64,000 nucleotides of DNA from Streptomyces sp. NBC_00285 (GTDB taxonomy: Bacteria; Actinomycetota; Actinomycetes; Streptomycetales; Streptomycetaceae): assembly GCF_036174265.1 (NCBI RefSeq), contig NZ_CP108055.1:2356001-2420000 (forward strand), read 5' to 3'. How positions within the stretch are numbered: position 1 is the first letter of the stretch; each line of letters opens with the position of its first letter. Of the stretch, positions 26,261 through 36,300 are shown piece after piece. The notes below the pieces were generated by a model, which had not been told where the DNA came from, searched no databases, and saw only the letters and a list, made by a program, of their open reading frames with translations. A program made the translations under genes and the position numbers.

Positions 26261-27856
26261 GTGTCCGAAGATCCGGGCAGTGAACGAGTGATCGCGGGCC
26301 GCTACCGCCTCCTGTCCCCGCTCGGCGAGGGCGGCATGGGAACCGTGTGGCGCGCCCGCGACGAGGTGCTGCACCGTGAGGTCGCCGTCAAGGAGGTGCG
26401 CGCCCCGCACGGACTGGCGACGCACGAGGTCGATCGGATGTACGCCCGCCTCGAACGCGAGGCGTGGGCGGCGGCGCGGGTGACCAACCGCAACGTGGTG
26501 ACGGTGTACGACGTGGCCACCGAGGACGGCCGGCCGTGGATCGTCATGGAGCTGGTGCGGGGCGTCTCGCTCGCCGAACTCCTGGACGCCGAGGGCCCGT
26601 TGAGTCCGCAGCGAACCGCGCACATCGGTGCCGAGGTGCTCTCCGCGCTACGGGCCGCACACGAGGCCGGGGTGCTGCACCGGGACGTGAAGCCCGCCAA
26701 CGTACTGCTCTCGAACGACGGCCGTGTGGTGCTCACCGACTTCGGCATCGCCCAGGTCGAGGGCAGTTCGGCGCTGACGATGACCGGCGAGGTCATCGGC
26801 TCCCCCGAGTTCCTCGCCCCGGAGCGGGCGCTGGGCCGCACTCCGGGCCCGGAGTCCGACCTGTGGTCGCTGGGTGTGCTGCTGTACGCCGCCGTCGAGG
26901 GCAATTCCCCCTTCCGGCAGAACACCCCGCTGAGCACCCTGCGCGCGATCGTGGACGAGGAGCTGCCGCCGCCGTACCGGGCCGGTCCGCTCGCCCCGGT
27001 GATCGAGGGCCTGCTGCGCAAGGATCCTGCCGAGCGGCTGCCGGCCGAGCAGGCCGAGCAGGAGCTGCGGATCATCGGCGCCGGAGGCACCCCCCGCACG
27101 GGCGCCGTGCAGGCCGCGCCGTATCCCCCGACCGTCGCGGCGCCCTTCCCGCAGGAACCGGCGACGACCCCGTACCGGCCGGCGCCCACACCGGTCTCCA
27201 CTCCCGCCACCACCGCCTCCAGGCCCCCGGACCGGGGCCGTCGTGCGGGCTTCGTGCTGATCGCGGGCGTGGTGGCCCTCGCGCTGGCGATCGCGGGGCT
27301 GACGTACGCGCTGTTGAACAAGGACAACGGCGACAAGGACGGGGACACCGCCAAGGACCCCGGCTCGTCGGTGAGTTCACCCGCGCAGACCGACACCTCC
27401 ACGGACGAGACCGGCAAGGAGAACCCGCCCTCCAGTCAGCAGGAGAGCACCACGAGCGCGCCCCCGCGGCAGTCCGTGGACGTCTCGCTGGCGGGCACGA
27501 ACACCGACTACTCCGGCAGTTGCCCACCCGGAAAGTCGGCGGCACCCGGCTTCACGGCCACGTTGACGGTCGGCCGGCTCCCGGCGACGGTGACCTACCG
27601 CTGGGTGTCGAAGAACGGCTCGGTGAACGGCAGTTGGAAGACGCTCACGTTCCCGGCCGGCGGTGACAGGACACAACAGGACCGGCGGTTCATCACCACG
27701 CAGGACGACAGCGGTACGTTCGAGGACGTCATCAGCGTGGAGGTCAGCGACCCGGTCCACGAGACGTCCAACTCGGTTCCGTTCTCCCTGACCTGCGTGA
27801 AGGAGACCCCGACCCCGACCCCGACGGGCGCGGCCTCCCCCACTTCGTCCCCCTGA
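26261..27856 (+). CDS. Ser/Thr protein kinase, membrane-anchored
   Basis: This is a 531-aa PknB-like kinase. The N-terminal kinase domain has GEGGMG, the catalytic HRDVKPAN (His140) and DFG (Asp160). A Pro/Ala-rich linker follows, then a TM helix at about residues 330-352 and an extracellular domain of about 150 aa without PASTA repeats but with two Cys (GSCPPGKS, SLTCVKE). The GTG at 26261 was chosen for its GGGGGA; an upstream GTG at 26243 is possible. The ligand sensed is unknown. It is convergent with the lipase gene, 5 bp apart. Confidence 0.9.
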   Translation: MSEDPGSERVIAGRYRLLSPLGEGGMGTVWRARDEVLHREVAVKEVRAPHGLATHEVDRMYARLEREAWAAARVTNRNVVTVYDVATEDGRPWIVMELVRGVSLAELLDAEGPLSPQRTAHIGAEVLSALRAAHEAGVLHRDVKPANVLLSNDGRVVLTDFGIAQVEGSSALTMTGEVIGSPEFLAPERALGRTPGPESDLWSLGVLLYAAVEGNSPFRQNTPLSTLRAIVDEELPPPYRAGPLAPVIEGLLRKDPAERLPAEQAEQELRIIGAGGTPRTGAVQAAPYPPTVAAPFPQEPATTPYRPAPTPVSTPATTASRPPDRGRRAGFVLIAGVVALALAIAGLTYALLNKDNGDKDGDTAKDPGSSVSSPAQTDTSTDETGKENPPSSQQESTTSAPPRQSVDVSLAGTNTDYSGSCPPGKSAAPGFTATLTVGRLPATVTYRWVSKNGSVNGSWKTLTFPAGGDRTQQDRRFITTQDDSGTFEDVISVEVSDPVHETSNSVPFSLTCVKETPTPTPTGAASPTSSP

Positions 27857-27861
27857 GGGGG

Positions 27862-28656
27862 TCAGGCCGCGCTGTTCAGTACCGGAAGGTAGCCGCCGGA
27901 CTGGCCGCCCGCGGTCGGGTGGTACGACTCACCGATGTTGAGCAGGTTGAGGCTGTGCAGCCATGCGCTGCCGGAGCAGAGTTCGTGCCCGGTGAAGGTG
28001 GGGCGGACGTCGCCCCAGGCGAAGCCGTGGTCCGCGGCGCGCTTGGCGACCGCGGTGTCGAGGTAGTCGGCGGCGCCGTTGATCGCCTTCCGCTTGGTCT
28101 CGGAGAGGCCGAGGCAGGTGGCGCCGAGCTTGTAGAAGTGGGGGTAGCCGAGGACGACCACGCGGGCGTTGGGGGCCCGGCCGCTGATCGCCGAGTAGAC
28201 CTTGTCCAGTTGGCCCGGCAGCGTCGAGTCGACGTACCCCTTCGCGGTGTTGATCCGGGCCAGGCAGGAGCTGTCGGACTGGAGCACACAGGTCGTCATG
28301 ACGTCGGCAAAGCCCGCGTCGTTGCCGCCGACACTGATCGAGACGAGGGCGGTGGCGGAGCTGAGCGGCGTCAGCTGGTTCGCCAGAACATCACCCGTTC
28401 GAGCGCCCGAGCACGCCGTGAAGGCGAACGACGAGGGTGAGTGGGCGGCGGCCCAGAGGTAGGGGTAGGCCTTCGTGCTGCGCTTGCAGTCACCGCTGGA
28501 GCCGAGGTAGCTGCCGGCGCCGACACCCGAGGAGTACGAGTCCCCCAGGGCCACATAGGGGCCTTCGGCCGCGTGGGCGGTGCCCGTCCCGGTGAGGACG
28601 GCGGCGAGGGCGAGGAGGAGCGAGCCGACGTAAGCGGCAAATCGGGAACGTCTCAT
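27862..28656 (-). CDS. Secreted GDSL/SGNH lipase
   Basis: This is a 264-aa secreted esterase/lipase with a signal peptide ending AHAAEG. SGNH blocks are GDSYSSG (Ser40), the Gly and Asn of GGNDAG, and the His in ESYHPTAGG. Six Cys probably form three disulfides as in the S. rimosus / S. coelicolor lipases. The start at 28656 has AAAGGGAGG upstream; the longer frame is not needed. Confidence 0.92.
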   Translation of the reverse strand: MRRSRFAAYVGSLLLALAAVLTGTGTAHAAEGPYVALGDSYSSGVGAGSYLGSSGDCKRSTKAYPYLWAAAHSPSSFAFTACSGARTGDVLANQLTPLSSATALVSISVGGNDAGFADVMTTCVLQSDSSCLARINTAKGYVDSTLPGQLDKVYSAISGRAPNARVVVLGYPHFYKLGATCLGLSETKRKAINGAADYLDTAVAKRAADHGFAWGDVRPTFTGHELCSGSAWLHSLNLLNIGESYHPTAGGQSGGYLPVLNSAA

Positions 28657-28875
28657 GGAACCTCCCTTTAGCAGGATCTCTGCCACATCCGTCGTAGCAA
28701 CTGCGCCCACCGACGGGAAGTGTCCATGCCAAAACCGTCGCTGATCGCATCGCCGCGACAGGCACGTCCCACCCAAGTCCGTACCAGCAACAGGCCTCCC
28801 CGTCTTGACGGCCCCCGCCCCACTGAGCGACATTGAAGTCCGGCATCCGGCGCTTTCTGGGGGGAAACGTCGCCC

Positions 28876-29271
28876 ATGCACCTCACGCGTATCAGGACAT
28901 CTCCGAGAGAATCGGGCAGAGACCTCACACCGCTGTTCGCGGGCGCCGCGACCGCAACGGGGGGACTGGGCGCGCTGCTCGCGCTCACCGGCTCGGACTC
29001 ACCACTGCGTGCACCGCTCGTGCTGTTCTTCCTGCTCGCGGCACCCGCCGCCGGCATAGCCGCCGTGCTGCGCGGCCTCGATCCGTTCGCCCGGGCGCTG
29101 ACCGCGCTGGCCGGCTCGGTCGTCCTCAACATGCTCGTCGCGCAGGGCATGTTGGCCACCCATCGCTGGTCGGCGCGCGGCGGTGTCGTGGCGATGGCCG
29201 TGATCAGTTCCCTCATCCTGCTGCTGGTGCTGGTCCCGCGGCGCCGTACGGCGAAGGGCCGGGACGACTGA
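28876..29271 (+). CDS. Hypothetical small membrane protein
   Basis: This is a 131-aa protein with about four hydrophobic segments (LFAGAATATGGLGALLALTG, APLVLFFLLAAPAAGIAAVL, ALTALAGSVVLNMLVAQ, VVAMAVISSLILLLVL) and a basic tail. No motif was recognised. It is co-oriented with the acyltransferase gene one base after its stop, so it is likely co-transcribed with it. It may belong to the envelope polysaccharide locus. Confidence 0.75.
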   Translation: MHLTRIRTSPRESGRDLTPLFAGAATATGGLGALLALTGSDSPLRAPLVLFFLLAAPAAGIAAVLRGLDPFARALTALAGSVVLNMLVAQGMLATHRWSARGGVVAMAVISSLILLLVLVPRRRTAKGRDD

Positions 29272-29272
29272 C

Positions 29273-30394
29273 ATGGACATCGACGTGTACCGCCCCGGCG
29301 AGTTGAGTGCCGCCGACCGGGCGGCGTGGACGGCCCTGCAGTCCAAGGCCCATCTGCAGGGCTCGCCCGGGCTCGCGAACCCGTTCCTGTCCCCCGAGTT
29401 CACGCTGGCGGTGGGCCGGTACAGACGGGGCGTGCGGATCGCGGTGGTACGGGAGCGCGACGAGCCCGTCGCGTTCCTTCCGTACCAGCGCACCGCCGCC
29501 GGCGTCGGCCGGGCCGTGGGCCTCGGCATCTCGGACGCCCAGGGCCTCGTGCACCGGCCCGGATTCACCTGGGACGCAAGGGAGTTGCTGCGCTCCTGCG
29601 GGCTCGCCGTGTGGGAGTTCGACCATCTGGTGGAAGAACAGGGGCCGTTCGAGTCGGACGCCTCCCGTGGCTTCCCCTCCCCTGTGCTGGACGTGGACCA
29701 GGGCTACGAGACGTATCTGGCCCAACTGCGCAAGCGCTCACCGAAGTTCACCAGGACCACCCTCGCCAAGGAGCGCAGGCTGCACCGCGCCGCGAGCGAG
29801 GTGCGCTACGTCCACGACGAGCGCGATCCGGCCGTTCTGCGCACGTTGATGGGCTGGAAGTCCGCCCAGTACCGCAGGACCGGCCGCAGCGACCGCTTCG
29901 CCCACCAGTGGATCTCCGGGCTCGTACGGCAGTTGTTCCACACCCGCTCCGACTCGTTCGCCGGCATCCTGTCGGTGCTGTACGCCGACGGGAAGCCGGT
30001 CGCCGCCCATTTCGGGCTGCGCACCGAGCGCGTGCTGGCCTGCTGGTTCCCTGCGTACGACCCGGAGTACGCGACCTACTCGCCGGGCCTGATCCTGCAT
30101 CTGCGCATGGCCGAGGCGGCCGCCGCCGACGGCATCGCGTACCTCGATCTGGGCCGGGGCCACAAGGAGTACAAGGACTCCCTGAAGACACGGGAACTGA
30201 CCGTGTCGGAGGGGTGGGTGACCCGTAGGCACCCGATCGCGGCGCTACACCGCGTCCGCCGGGTTCCGGTACGGGCACTGCGCAACGCCGTGGTGACGCG
30301 GCCGGAGCTGTTCGAACCCGCCGACAGATTTTTGAAGAAGGTGGGAAAGATCCGTACGGTTCCGTCTGTAACGGTCAAACCAACAAAAACGTGA
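29273..30394 (+). CDS. GNAT/FemAB-like acyltransferase (CelD/BcsL type)
   Basis: This is a 373-aa protein of the acetyltransferase_6 / FemAB-like group. A conserved core around LRKRSPKFTRTTLAKERRL, then FAGILSVLYADGKPVAAHFGL and AYLDLGRGHKEYKDSLKTREL near the end, matches proteins used in polysaccharide decoration (CelD/BcsL-like). Its position just upstream of two glycosyltransferases suggests acyl or aminoacyl modification of an exopolymer. The tail is basic. Confidence 0.8.
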   Translation: MDIDVYRPGELSAADRAAWTALQSKAHLQGSPGLANPFLSPEFTLAVGRYRRGVRIAVVRERDEPVAFLPYQRTAAGVGRAVGLGISDAQGLVHRPGFTWDARELLRSCGLAVWEFDHLVEEQGPFESDASRGFPSPVLDVDQGYETYLAQLRKRSPKFTRTTLAKERRLHRAASEVRYVHDERDPAVLRTLMGWKSAQYRRTGRSDRFAHQWISGLVRQLFHTRSDSFAGILSVLYADGKPVAAHFGLRTERVLACWFPAYDPEYATYSPGLILHLRMAEAAAADGIAYLDLGRGHKEYKDSLKTRELTVSEGWVTRRHPIAALHRVRRVPVRALRNAVVTRPELFEPADRFLKKVGKIRTVPSVTVKPTKT

Positions 30395-30758
30395 GGCCTC
30401 GTTCCAGGTCTTGCCATAGGGGTTCAATCGTCAATACCGTCATACATCACACCCGCATCGTCCCGTCATCGAGCGGCTCTAGGGGAGGGCTCAAGGACCG
30501 CGACGGGGGGACGCGGGGCGCGGTAGGGGGGTGCCGTGCTCGGTGGCCGCACAGGTGACCGAGTCGTGCCGCGCGACCGGCTGTCGTTTCTTTGAATCAG
30601 GCACAGCACGACGGCGGTCGGCCAGCTTTGCCAGCTCACCCGGCGGGTACGGAGATTCCTTCCGGCATGCCGTGAGTGAGAACCCCCCTTTCGAACCGGA
30701 GTAAAAAGCCGGACCGCCCAGGGGCGGGCGGTCCACCGGACGAGAGGGAAACAGACTC
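30395..30758 (+). promoter_or_regulatory. 364-bp leader of the exopolysaccharide cluster
   Basis: There is no coding frame here. It carries a hairpin just before the first glycosyltransferase start (GGACCGCCC / GGGCGGTCC, 30711-30734, 6-nt loop) and GTTTCTTTGAATCAGGCAC at 30586-30604. The latter resembles a stretch upstream of the LPMO gene at 43392. Short pieces (GGGTACGGAG, CAGCTCACCCGG) recall c-di-AMP riboswitch motifs, but the full fold is not there. Confidence 0.5.
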
Positions 30759-31580
30759 ATGAGTTCAGTTCTGCGCCCGCCGACTACGGGCCAGGGTGGG
30801 CCAGTAGCCAGCCGGTACCGACCGATCTCCACTCACCTGGCCATAGCGCCACCGGTGAGTGTGGTCATACCCGCCATGAACGAGGCGGAGAACCTTCCGT
30901 ACGTCTTCAAGACCTTGCCGGACTGGATCCACGAAGTGGTTCTCGTGGACGGCAACTCCACCGACGACACCGTCGCGGTGGCCCGCGGGCTGTGGCCCGA
31001 GGTGAAGGTCGTGAAGCAGCACGGCAAGGGCAAGGGGGACGCGCTGATCACCGGGTTCGAAGCCTGCACCGGTGACATCGTCGTCATGATCGACGCGGAC
31101 GGCTCGGCCGACGGCAACGAGATCGTCTCCTATGTCTCCGCCCTCGTCTCGGGCGCGGACTTCGCCAAGGGGTCCCGCTTCGCCAACGGCGGCGGCACCG
31201 ACGACATGACCTTCATCCGCAAGCTCGGCAACTGGGCGCTGTGCACCATCGTCAACCGCAAGTTCGGCGCCCGCTACACGGATCTCTGCTACGGGTACAA
31301 CGCGTTCTGGCGGCACTGCCTCGACGAGATCGACCTCGACTGCACGGGCTTCGAGGTGGAGACCCTGATGAACATCCGGGTGGTCAAGGCCGGGCTCAAG
31401 GTGCAGGAGATTCCGAGCTACGAGTACCTCCGCATCCACGGCGCCAGCAACCTGCGGGCGGTCCGGGACGGGTTCCGGGTGCTCAACGTGATCCTCGGGG
31501 AGCGGTCCAACCGGCGTGCGCTGCGTCGCCGTATCCACCACTCGCCGATGCTCGACTCGCACCGGGGAGAGGTGTCTTGA
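30759..31580 (+). CDS. Family 2 glycosyltransferase (dolichol-phosphate sugar type)
   Basis: This is a 273-aa soluble GT-A enzyme. The nucleotide-sugar fold starts at VSVVIPAMNEAENLPYVFKT, with VVLVDGNSTDDT and the metal-binding DADGS. There is no C-terminal TM domain. This group often transfers a sugar to a lipid carrier. ATG at 30759. It is the first gene of a four-gene overlapping unit; its stop overlaps the next TTG start. Confidence 0.9.
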   Translation: MSSVLRPPTTGQGGPVASRYRPISTHLAIAPPVSVVIPAMNEAENLPYVFKTLPDWIHEVVLVDGNSTDDTVAVARGLWPEVKVVKQHGKGKGDALITGFEACTGDIVVMIDADGSADGNEIVSYVSALVSGADFAKGSRFANGGGTDDMTFIRKLGNWALCTIVNRKFGARYTDLCYGYNAFWRHCLDEIDLDCTGFEVETLMNIRVVKAGLKVQEIPSYEYLRIHGASNLRAVRDGFRVLNVILGERSNRRALRRRIHHSPMLDSHRGEVS

Positions 31581-32566
31581 GCGGTCCCGACATCTCCGTC
31601 GTGATCTGCGTGTACACCGAGGACCGCTGGGAGGACATCCTCGCGGCGGTCGCCTCGGTGCGGACGCAGTCGTACACGGCCCTGGAGACGCTGCTGGTCG
31701 TCGACCACAATCCGGCGCTGCTCGACCGGCTGGCCAAGGAGTACAAGGAAGTCGGGGAGGTCCGCTTGTTCGCCAACGCGGGCCCCCGCGGCCTGTCCGC
31801 GGGCCGCAACACCGGGATCGCCGCCTCGCGCGGCGCGGTGATCGCCTTCCTCGACGACGACGCCGTCGCCGAGCGCGACTGGCTGCGCCACTTCGCGGCC
31901 GGCTACGCCGACCCGCGGGTCATGGCGGTGGGCGGCCGTACGGTGCCGATCTGGGCGTCGGGCCGCAGGCCGGCCTGGTTCCCGGAGGAGTTCGACTGGG
32001 TGGTCGGCTGCACCTACAAGGGCATTGAGCCCGGCCTGGTCCGCGTGCGCAACGTCCTCGGCGGCAACGCCTCCTTCCGTCGCAGCGCCTTCGACGCGGC
32101 CGGCGGCTTCGCCACCGGCATCGGACGGGACGGCGACAAGCGCCCGCTGGGCTGCGAGGAGACGGAGCTGTGCATCCGGTTGAGCCGGGCCAGACCGGAC
32201 GCGGTCCTGCTGATCGACGACCGGGCGGTGATCCATCACCGGGTGCCCGAGGCGCGCGAGCACTTCGGGTACTTCCGTGTCCGCGCGTACGCCGAGGGCC
32301 TGTCGAAGGCGTTGGTGGCCCGAAGTGTCGGCGCGGGCAAGGGACTTGAGTCCGAGCGCCGTTACACCACCCGGGTACTGCCGTCCGGGGTGGTGCGCGG
32401 ACTGCGGGACGCCGCGCTGTCCCGGCCGGGGGGCGCGGGCCGGGCGGGCGCGATCGTCGCCGGGGTGCTGACGGCGGCCGGCGGGTATGTCGTCGGCAGC
32501 GTCCGGGCCCGGCGGGGAGGAGCCACGTTCACGGTCGCGGAGATCGAGGGGGGAACGCATGCCTGA
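31577..32566 (+). CDS. Family 2 glycosyltransferase
   Basis: This is a 329-aa GT-A enzyme: ISVVICVYTEDRWEDI, GLSAGRNTGIAASRGAVIAF and the metal motif DDDAVAERDW are visible. The middle (FRRSAFDAAGGFATGIGRDG; GCEETELCIRL) is as in rhamnosyl/galactosyl-type GT2s. The start is the TTG at 31577, which overlaps the stop of the previous gene and has GGGGAGAGG upstream. The C-terminal hydrophobic stretch (AIVAGVLTAAGGYVVGSV) could anchor it to the membrane. Confidence 0.88.
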   Translation: MSGPDISVVICVYTEDRWEDILAAVASVRTQSYTALETLLVVDHNPALLDRLAKEYKEVGEVRLFANAGPRGLSAGRNTGIAASRGAVIAFLDDDAVAERDWLRHFAAGYADPRVMAVGGRTVPIWASGRRPAWFPEEFDWVVGCTYKGIEPGLVRVRNVLGGNASFRRSAFDAAGGFATGIGRDGDKRPLGCEETELCIRLSRARPDAVLLIDDRAVIHHRVPEAREHFGYFRVRAYAEGLSKALVARSVGAGKGLESERRYTTRVLPSGVVRGLRDAALSRPGGAGRAGAIVAGVLTAAGGYVVGSVRARRGGATFTVAEIEGGTHA

Positions 32567-33359
32567 GCCGCCCGTACCGATCCTCATGTACCACGCGGTC
32601 GCGACCGACCCGAACGACGCCACCCGCGTGCTGTCGGTGTCCCCGGAGTCCTTCGCCGAGCAGATGGAACTGATCGGAGGGGCGGGACTCACGCCGGTCA
32701 AGGTCGCCGATCTCGCGGCCCGTTGGCGTGACGGCCGCCCGCTGCCCGAACGGCCCGTCCTGATCACCTTCGACGACGGCTACGAGGGCGTGCACCGCCA
32801 TGCGCTGCCCGTGCTCGCCAAGCACGGCTTCCCGGCGACGGTGTTCGTCTCCACCGGCTGGATCCGGGGTGCGTACGACACCGGCGGCGGCCTGGACACC
32901 ATGCTGGACTGGGACCAGATCCGCGAACTCGCCGCGGCGGGCGTGGAGATCGGCGGCCACACCCACACGCACCCCGAGCTCGACCAGCTCGACGACACCG
33001 CGCTGCGCCATGAGCTGATCCACTCCAAGGAGATCGTCACCGACGAACTCGGCACCGTACCGGCCTCGTTCGCCTATCCGTACGGCTACTCCAGCCGCCG
33101 GGTGCGTCAGGCGGTGCGCGAGACCGGGTACGGCCAGGCGCTCGCCGTGAACAACGGCCTGGCACGCCGGCGCCAGGGGCCGTATGCGCTCACCCGCCTC
33201 ACCGTGCGGCGCAGCACCACGGCCGAGGAGTTCGAGCGGCTCGTCCAGGGCCGTGCGATCGCCCGGGACTTCGCCAGGGACCGTGCCCTCACCAAGGGGT
33301 ACGCGTTGGTCCGAAGAGCACGACAGGTCCGGCGGAAGGTCTCCCGTTCCCGTGTCTGA
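32559..33359 (+). CDS. Polysaccharide deacetylase (CE4)
   Basis: This is a 266-aa NodB-homology protein. The motifs are TFDDGYEG (Asp base and metal), HTHTHPELDQ (metal His) and FAYPYG. There is no signal peptide, so it is unusual for an external deacetylase and may act on a lipid-linked intermediate at the membrane. Start ATG 32559 (GGGGGGAAC upstream); the first 8 bp overlap the previous gene. The C-terminus is basic. It belongs to the polysaccharide unit. Confidence 0.9.
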   Translation: MPEPPVPILMYHAVATDPNDATRVLSVSPESFAEQMELIGGAGLTPVKVADLAARWRDGRPLPERPVLITFDDGYEGVHRHALPVLAKHGFPATVFVSTGWIRGAYDTGGGLDTMLDWDQIRELAAAGVEIGGHTHTHPELDQLDDTALRHELIHSKEIVTDELGTVPASFAYPYGYSSRRVRQAVRETGYGQALAVNNGLARRRQGPYALTRLTVRRSTTAEEFERLVQGRAIARDFARDRALTKGYALVRRARQVRRKVSRSRV

Positions 33360-36300
33360 CACGACGACCACGACCGAGCCCGAGTCGACCGCGGCGAAGG
33401 CGCCCGAGCAGTCGGGGCGCCGTCTTCGGCTGCCCGGACTGGGCAGGGGCGCCGGCGGCGGCAACCAGCTGTTCCGCAACGCGTACGCCCTGATGCTCAA
33501 CACCGGTATCTCCGCGGTGCTCGGCCTCGGCTTCTGGCTGGCGGCCGCCCGCTACTACTCCGAGTCCGCGGTCGGCCAGGGGTCCGCCGCGATCGCCGCG
33601 ATGAAGTTCCTCGCGGGTCTGACCGCGGTCGCCCTGACCGGGGCGCTGGCCCGCTTCATCCCGGTGGCGGGCCGGGCCACGGGGCGGCTCATCTTCCGTA
33701 CGTACGCGGGCAGTTCGCTGATCGTGGCAGTGGCCGCGGTCGTCTTCCTGCTGACGCTGGACGTGTGGGGGCCGTCGTACCGCTTCCTGCACGGGCCCCT
33801 CAACGGCCTCGGGTTCATCGCGGCCGTCATCGCCTGGAACGTGCTCACACTCCAGGACGGTGTGCTCACAGGGCTGCGCAACGCGCTCTGGGTGCCGGTC
33901 GGCAACACCGTGTTCTCCGCCGTGAAGTTGGGACTGCTGGTCGCCTTCGCGGTGGCGATCCCCACGGCCGGAGTGTTCGTGTCCTGGGTCGCGGCCATCG
34001 CGATGTCCGTACTGCCGCTGGGCTGGCTGGTGTTCCGGCGTCTGGTGCCCCGGCATGTGAAGGCCACCGAGGGCCGCACCCAGCCGCCGTCACTCAAGGA
34101 GATCGGGCGCTTCCTCGCCGGCGACTACACCGGATCGCTGTTCTCGCTCGCCGTCGTCTATCTGATCCCGGTGATCATCGCCTCGCAGGTCAGCTCCGAG
34201 GACAACGCGTACTTCTACATCACCACGACGATCGGCGGCACCTGCAACCTGCTCGCCATCAACATGGGCGCCTCCCTGACCGTCGAGGGCTCGCACGACC
34301 CGGGACGGCTGGCCGCCAACACCCGTGCCGCGCTCAAACGGATGGTCCGGATCATGCTGCCGGTGGCGTCCGTCCTGTTCTTCGGGGCGCCCTGGATCCT
34401 CGGCGTGTTCGGCGAGGGCTACGCGGACGCGGCCACCCCGCTGCTGCGCTGGTTCGCAATCGGCGCGGTGCTCCGGGTCGTCATGGAGACCTATTTCGCG
34501 GTACTGCGCGCACAGAGCCGCACCGCCGGACTCGCCTGGATGCAGGGCCTGTTGTGCGTGCTGGTGCTCGGCCTGACGCTGCTGCTGCTGCCCCGCATGG
34601 GGCTGACCGGAGCGGGCGTCGCCGAGATCTCCTCGCTCGCGGTGATCGTCACGATCGCCGCACCCAAGCTGTACCGGACGATCCGGCAGGCACCGGCCGC
34701 CGAGATCCCCGCGGGCGCCGCTCCCGACGGTGATCTCGCCGACCTCGGGGCACGCGAGGTCACGGTCACCGGCCGCACCCGCCGCCCCGGCTGGGCGCTC
34801 GACCAGGACACCCTGGCCCTGGGCATACACGTCGACTTCGACCACCAGGAACGCCGCCCCGACGTACGCCCGGGCCCCGGCACCCCGCCCACCGGCACGC
34901 CCGTGGACCGGCCGGCTCGCGACCGGCCGACCTGGGCGCTGCGCAAGCTGCCCGACCCCGGACTGCCCGTGGAGAACCGGGAGCCCGGCTCCGAGTCCTC
35001 CCTCGGACCGTCCGAGCCCGAGGTGGACGCACCGTTCGAGGTGACCTTCGACGCCGGCCAGGAAGCCGTACCGGGAGCGGAACCCGAGGTAAGGGAAGAG
35101 GCGGCCTTCCCCACGGAGTCGGCGCAGCCGCCGGGACCGCTTCCGCCGCGCTCATGGCGGGAACGGCTGCGGCCCACCCGGAGCGGAGTCGTCCTCGCCT
35201 GTGTGCTGGTCGCCGCGCTCCTGCTGTACTGGGTGCCCGCGGCCCGCCTGGGCGAGTCGGACCTGGACCGGATGGGCGGGCTCGGGCTGATCTCGATCCT
35301 GCCGCCGGCGACCCTGCTCGGAGCGGCCCTGCTGGTCGTGGTCTTCGCCTCGCTGCTGTGGCTGGGCCGTGAGCACAAGGCGCTGCTGCTGGTCACGCTG
35401 GTGGCGACGGTGGTCTCCCTGCACGCGCTGCCCGCGGTGATCGAGGTGGAGCCCCGGTTCGCGACGGCCTGGCAGCACCTCGGGTTCATCGACTACATCG
35501 ACCGGACCGGTTCCGCGGTCCCCGACCTGGACGCGCGCTGGAGCTGGCCGGGCTTCTTCGCGGTGGCCGCGTTCGTCGCGCGGGCCTGTGGGGTCACGGA
35601 CTTCACCGAGGTCATCCGATGGTGGCCGACCGCGATCCAACTCGCCTACCTGGTACCGATGTTCCTGCTCGTCCGGCACATGCGGGCGAGCTGGCGGGCC
35701 AAGTGGACCGGCATCTGGATCTTCGTGCTCAGCGGCTGGGTGGGCCAGGACTACTTCTCCCCGCAGGGCTTCACCTATCTGCTGTACCTGGTGTTCGTGG
35801 CCGTCCTGCTCGTCTGGTTCCGGGCACCCCGTGTGATCTGGACGAAGAGGCGCCCCGGCGAGGCGGAGGTCGAACCGACCAACCGACGCCAACGGGCTGT
35901 TCTGCTCGCGGTGTTGATCGGTCTGTTCGCGGCGAGCGTGCCGGCCCACCAGCTCACCCCGTTCATGATGCTCGGTGTGCTGGCGGCACTCGTAGTGTTC
36001 CGCCGCAGCGAACTGCGGGGCCTGCCCGTGCTGTTCGCCGTGATGGTGACCGCCTGGATCTGCTACATGGCCGAACCGTACTGGTCGGGCCATTTCGACG
36101 ACCTGTTCGGCGGGGTCGGCGGCGTCGGCGGCAACGTGTCCTCGTCGGTCTCCGGCCGTATCGAGGGCGGCAGTTCGACGCACAAGTTGGTTCTGTACGT
36201 ACGCGTCCTGCTGGCCGGCGGTGTCATGGCACTGGCCTGCTACGGCTGGTGGCGACGGCGCGACCACAAGTACCGGGAAGCTGCTCTGCTCGTCCTCACG

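Noticed and set aside
30586..30700. Full c-di-AMP (ydaO/yuaA) riboswitch upstream of the polysaccharide cluster
   Set aside because: Only short resemblances are present, in the wrong order and spacing; the central conserved blocks are missing. An Infernal search would settle it.
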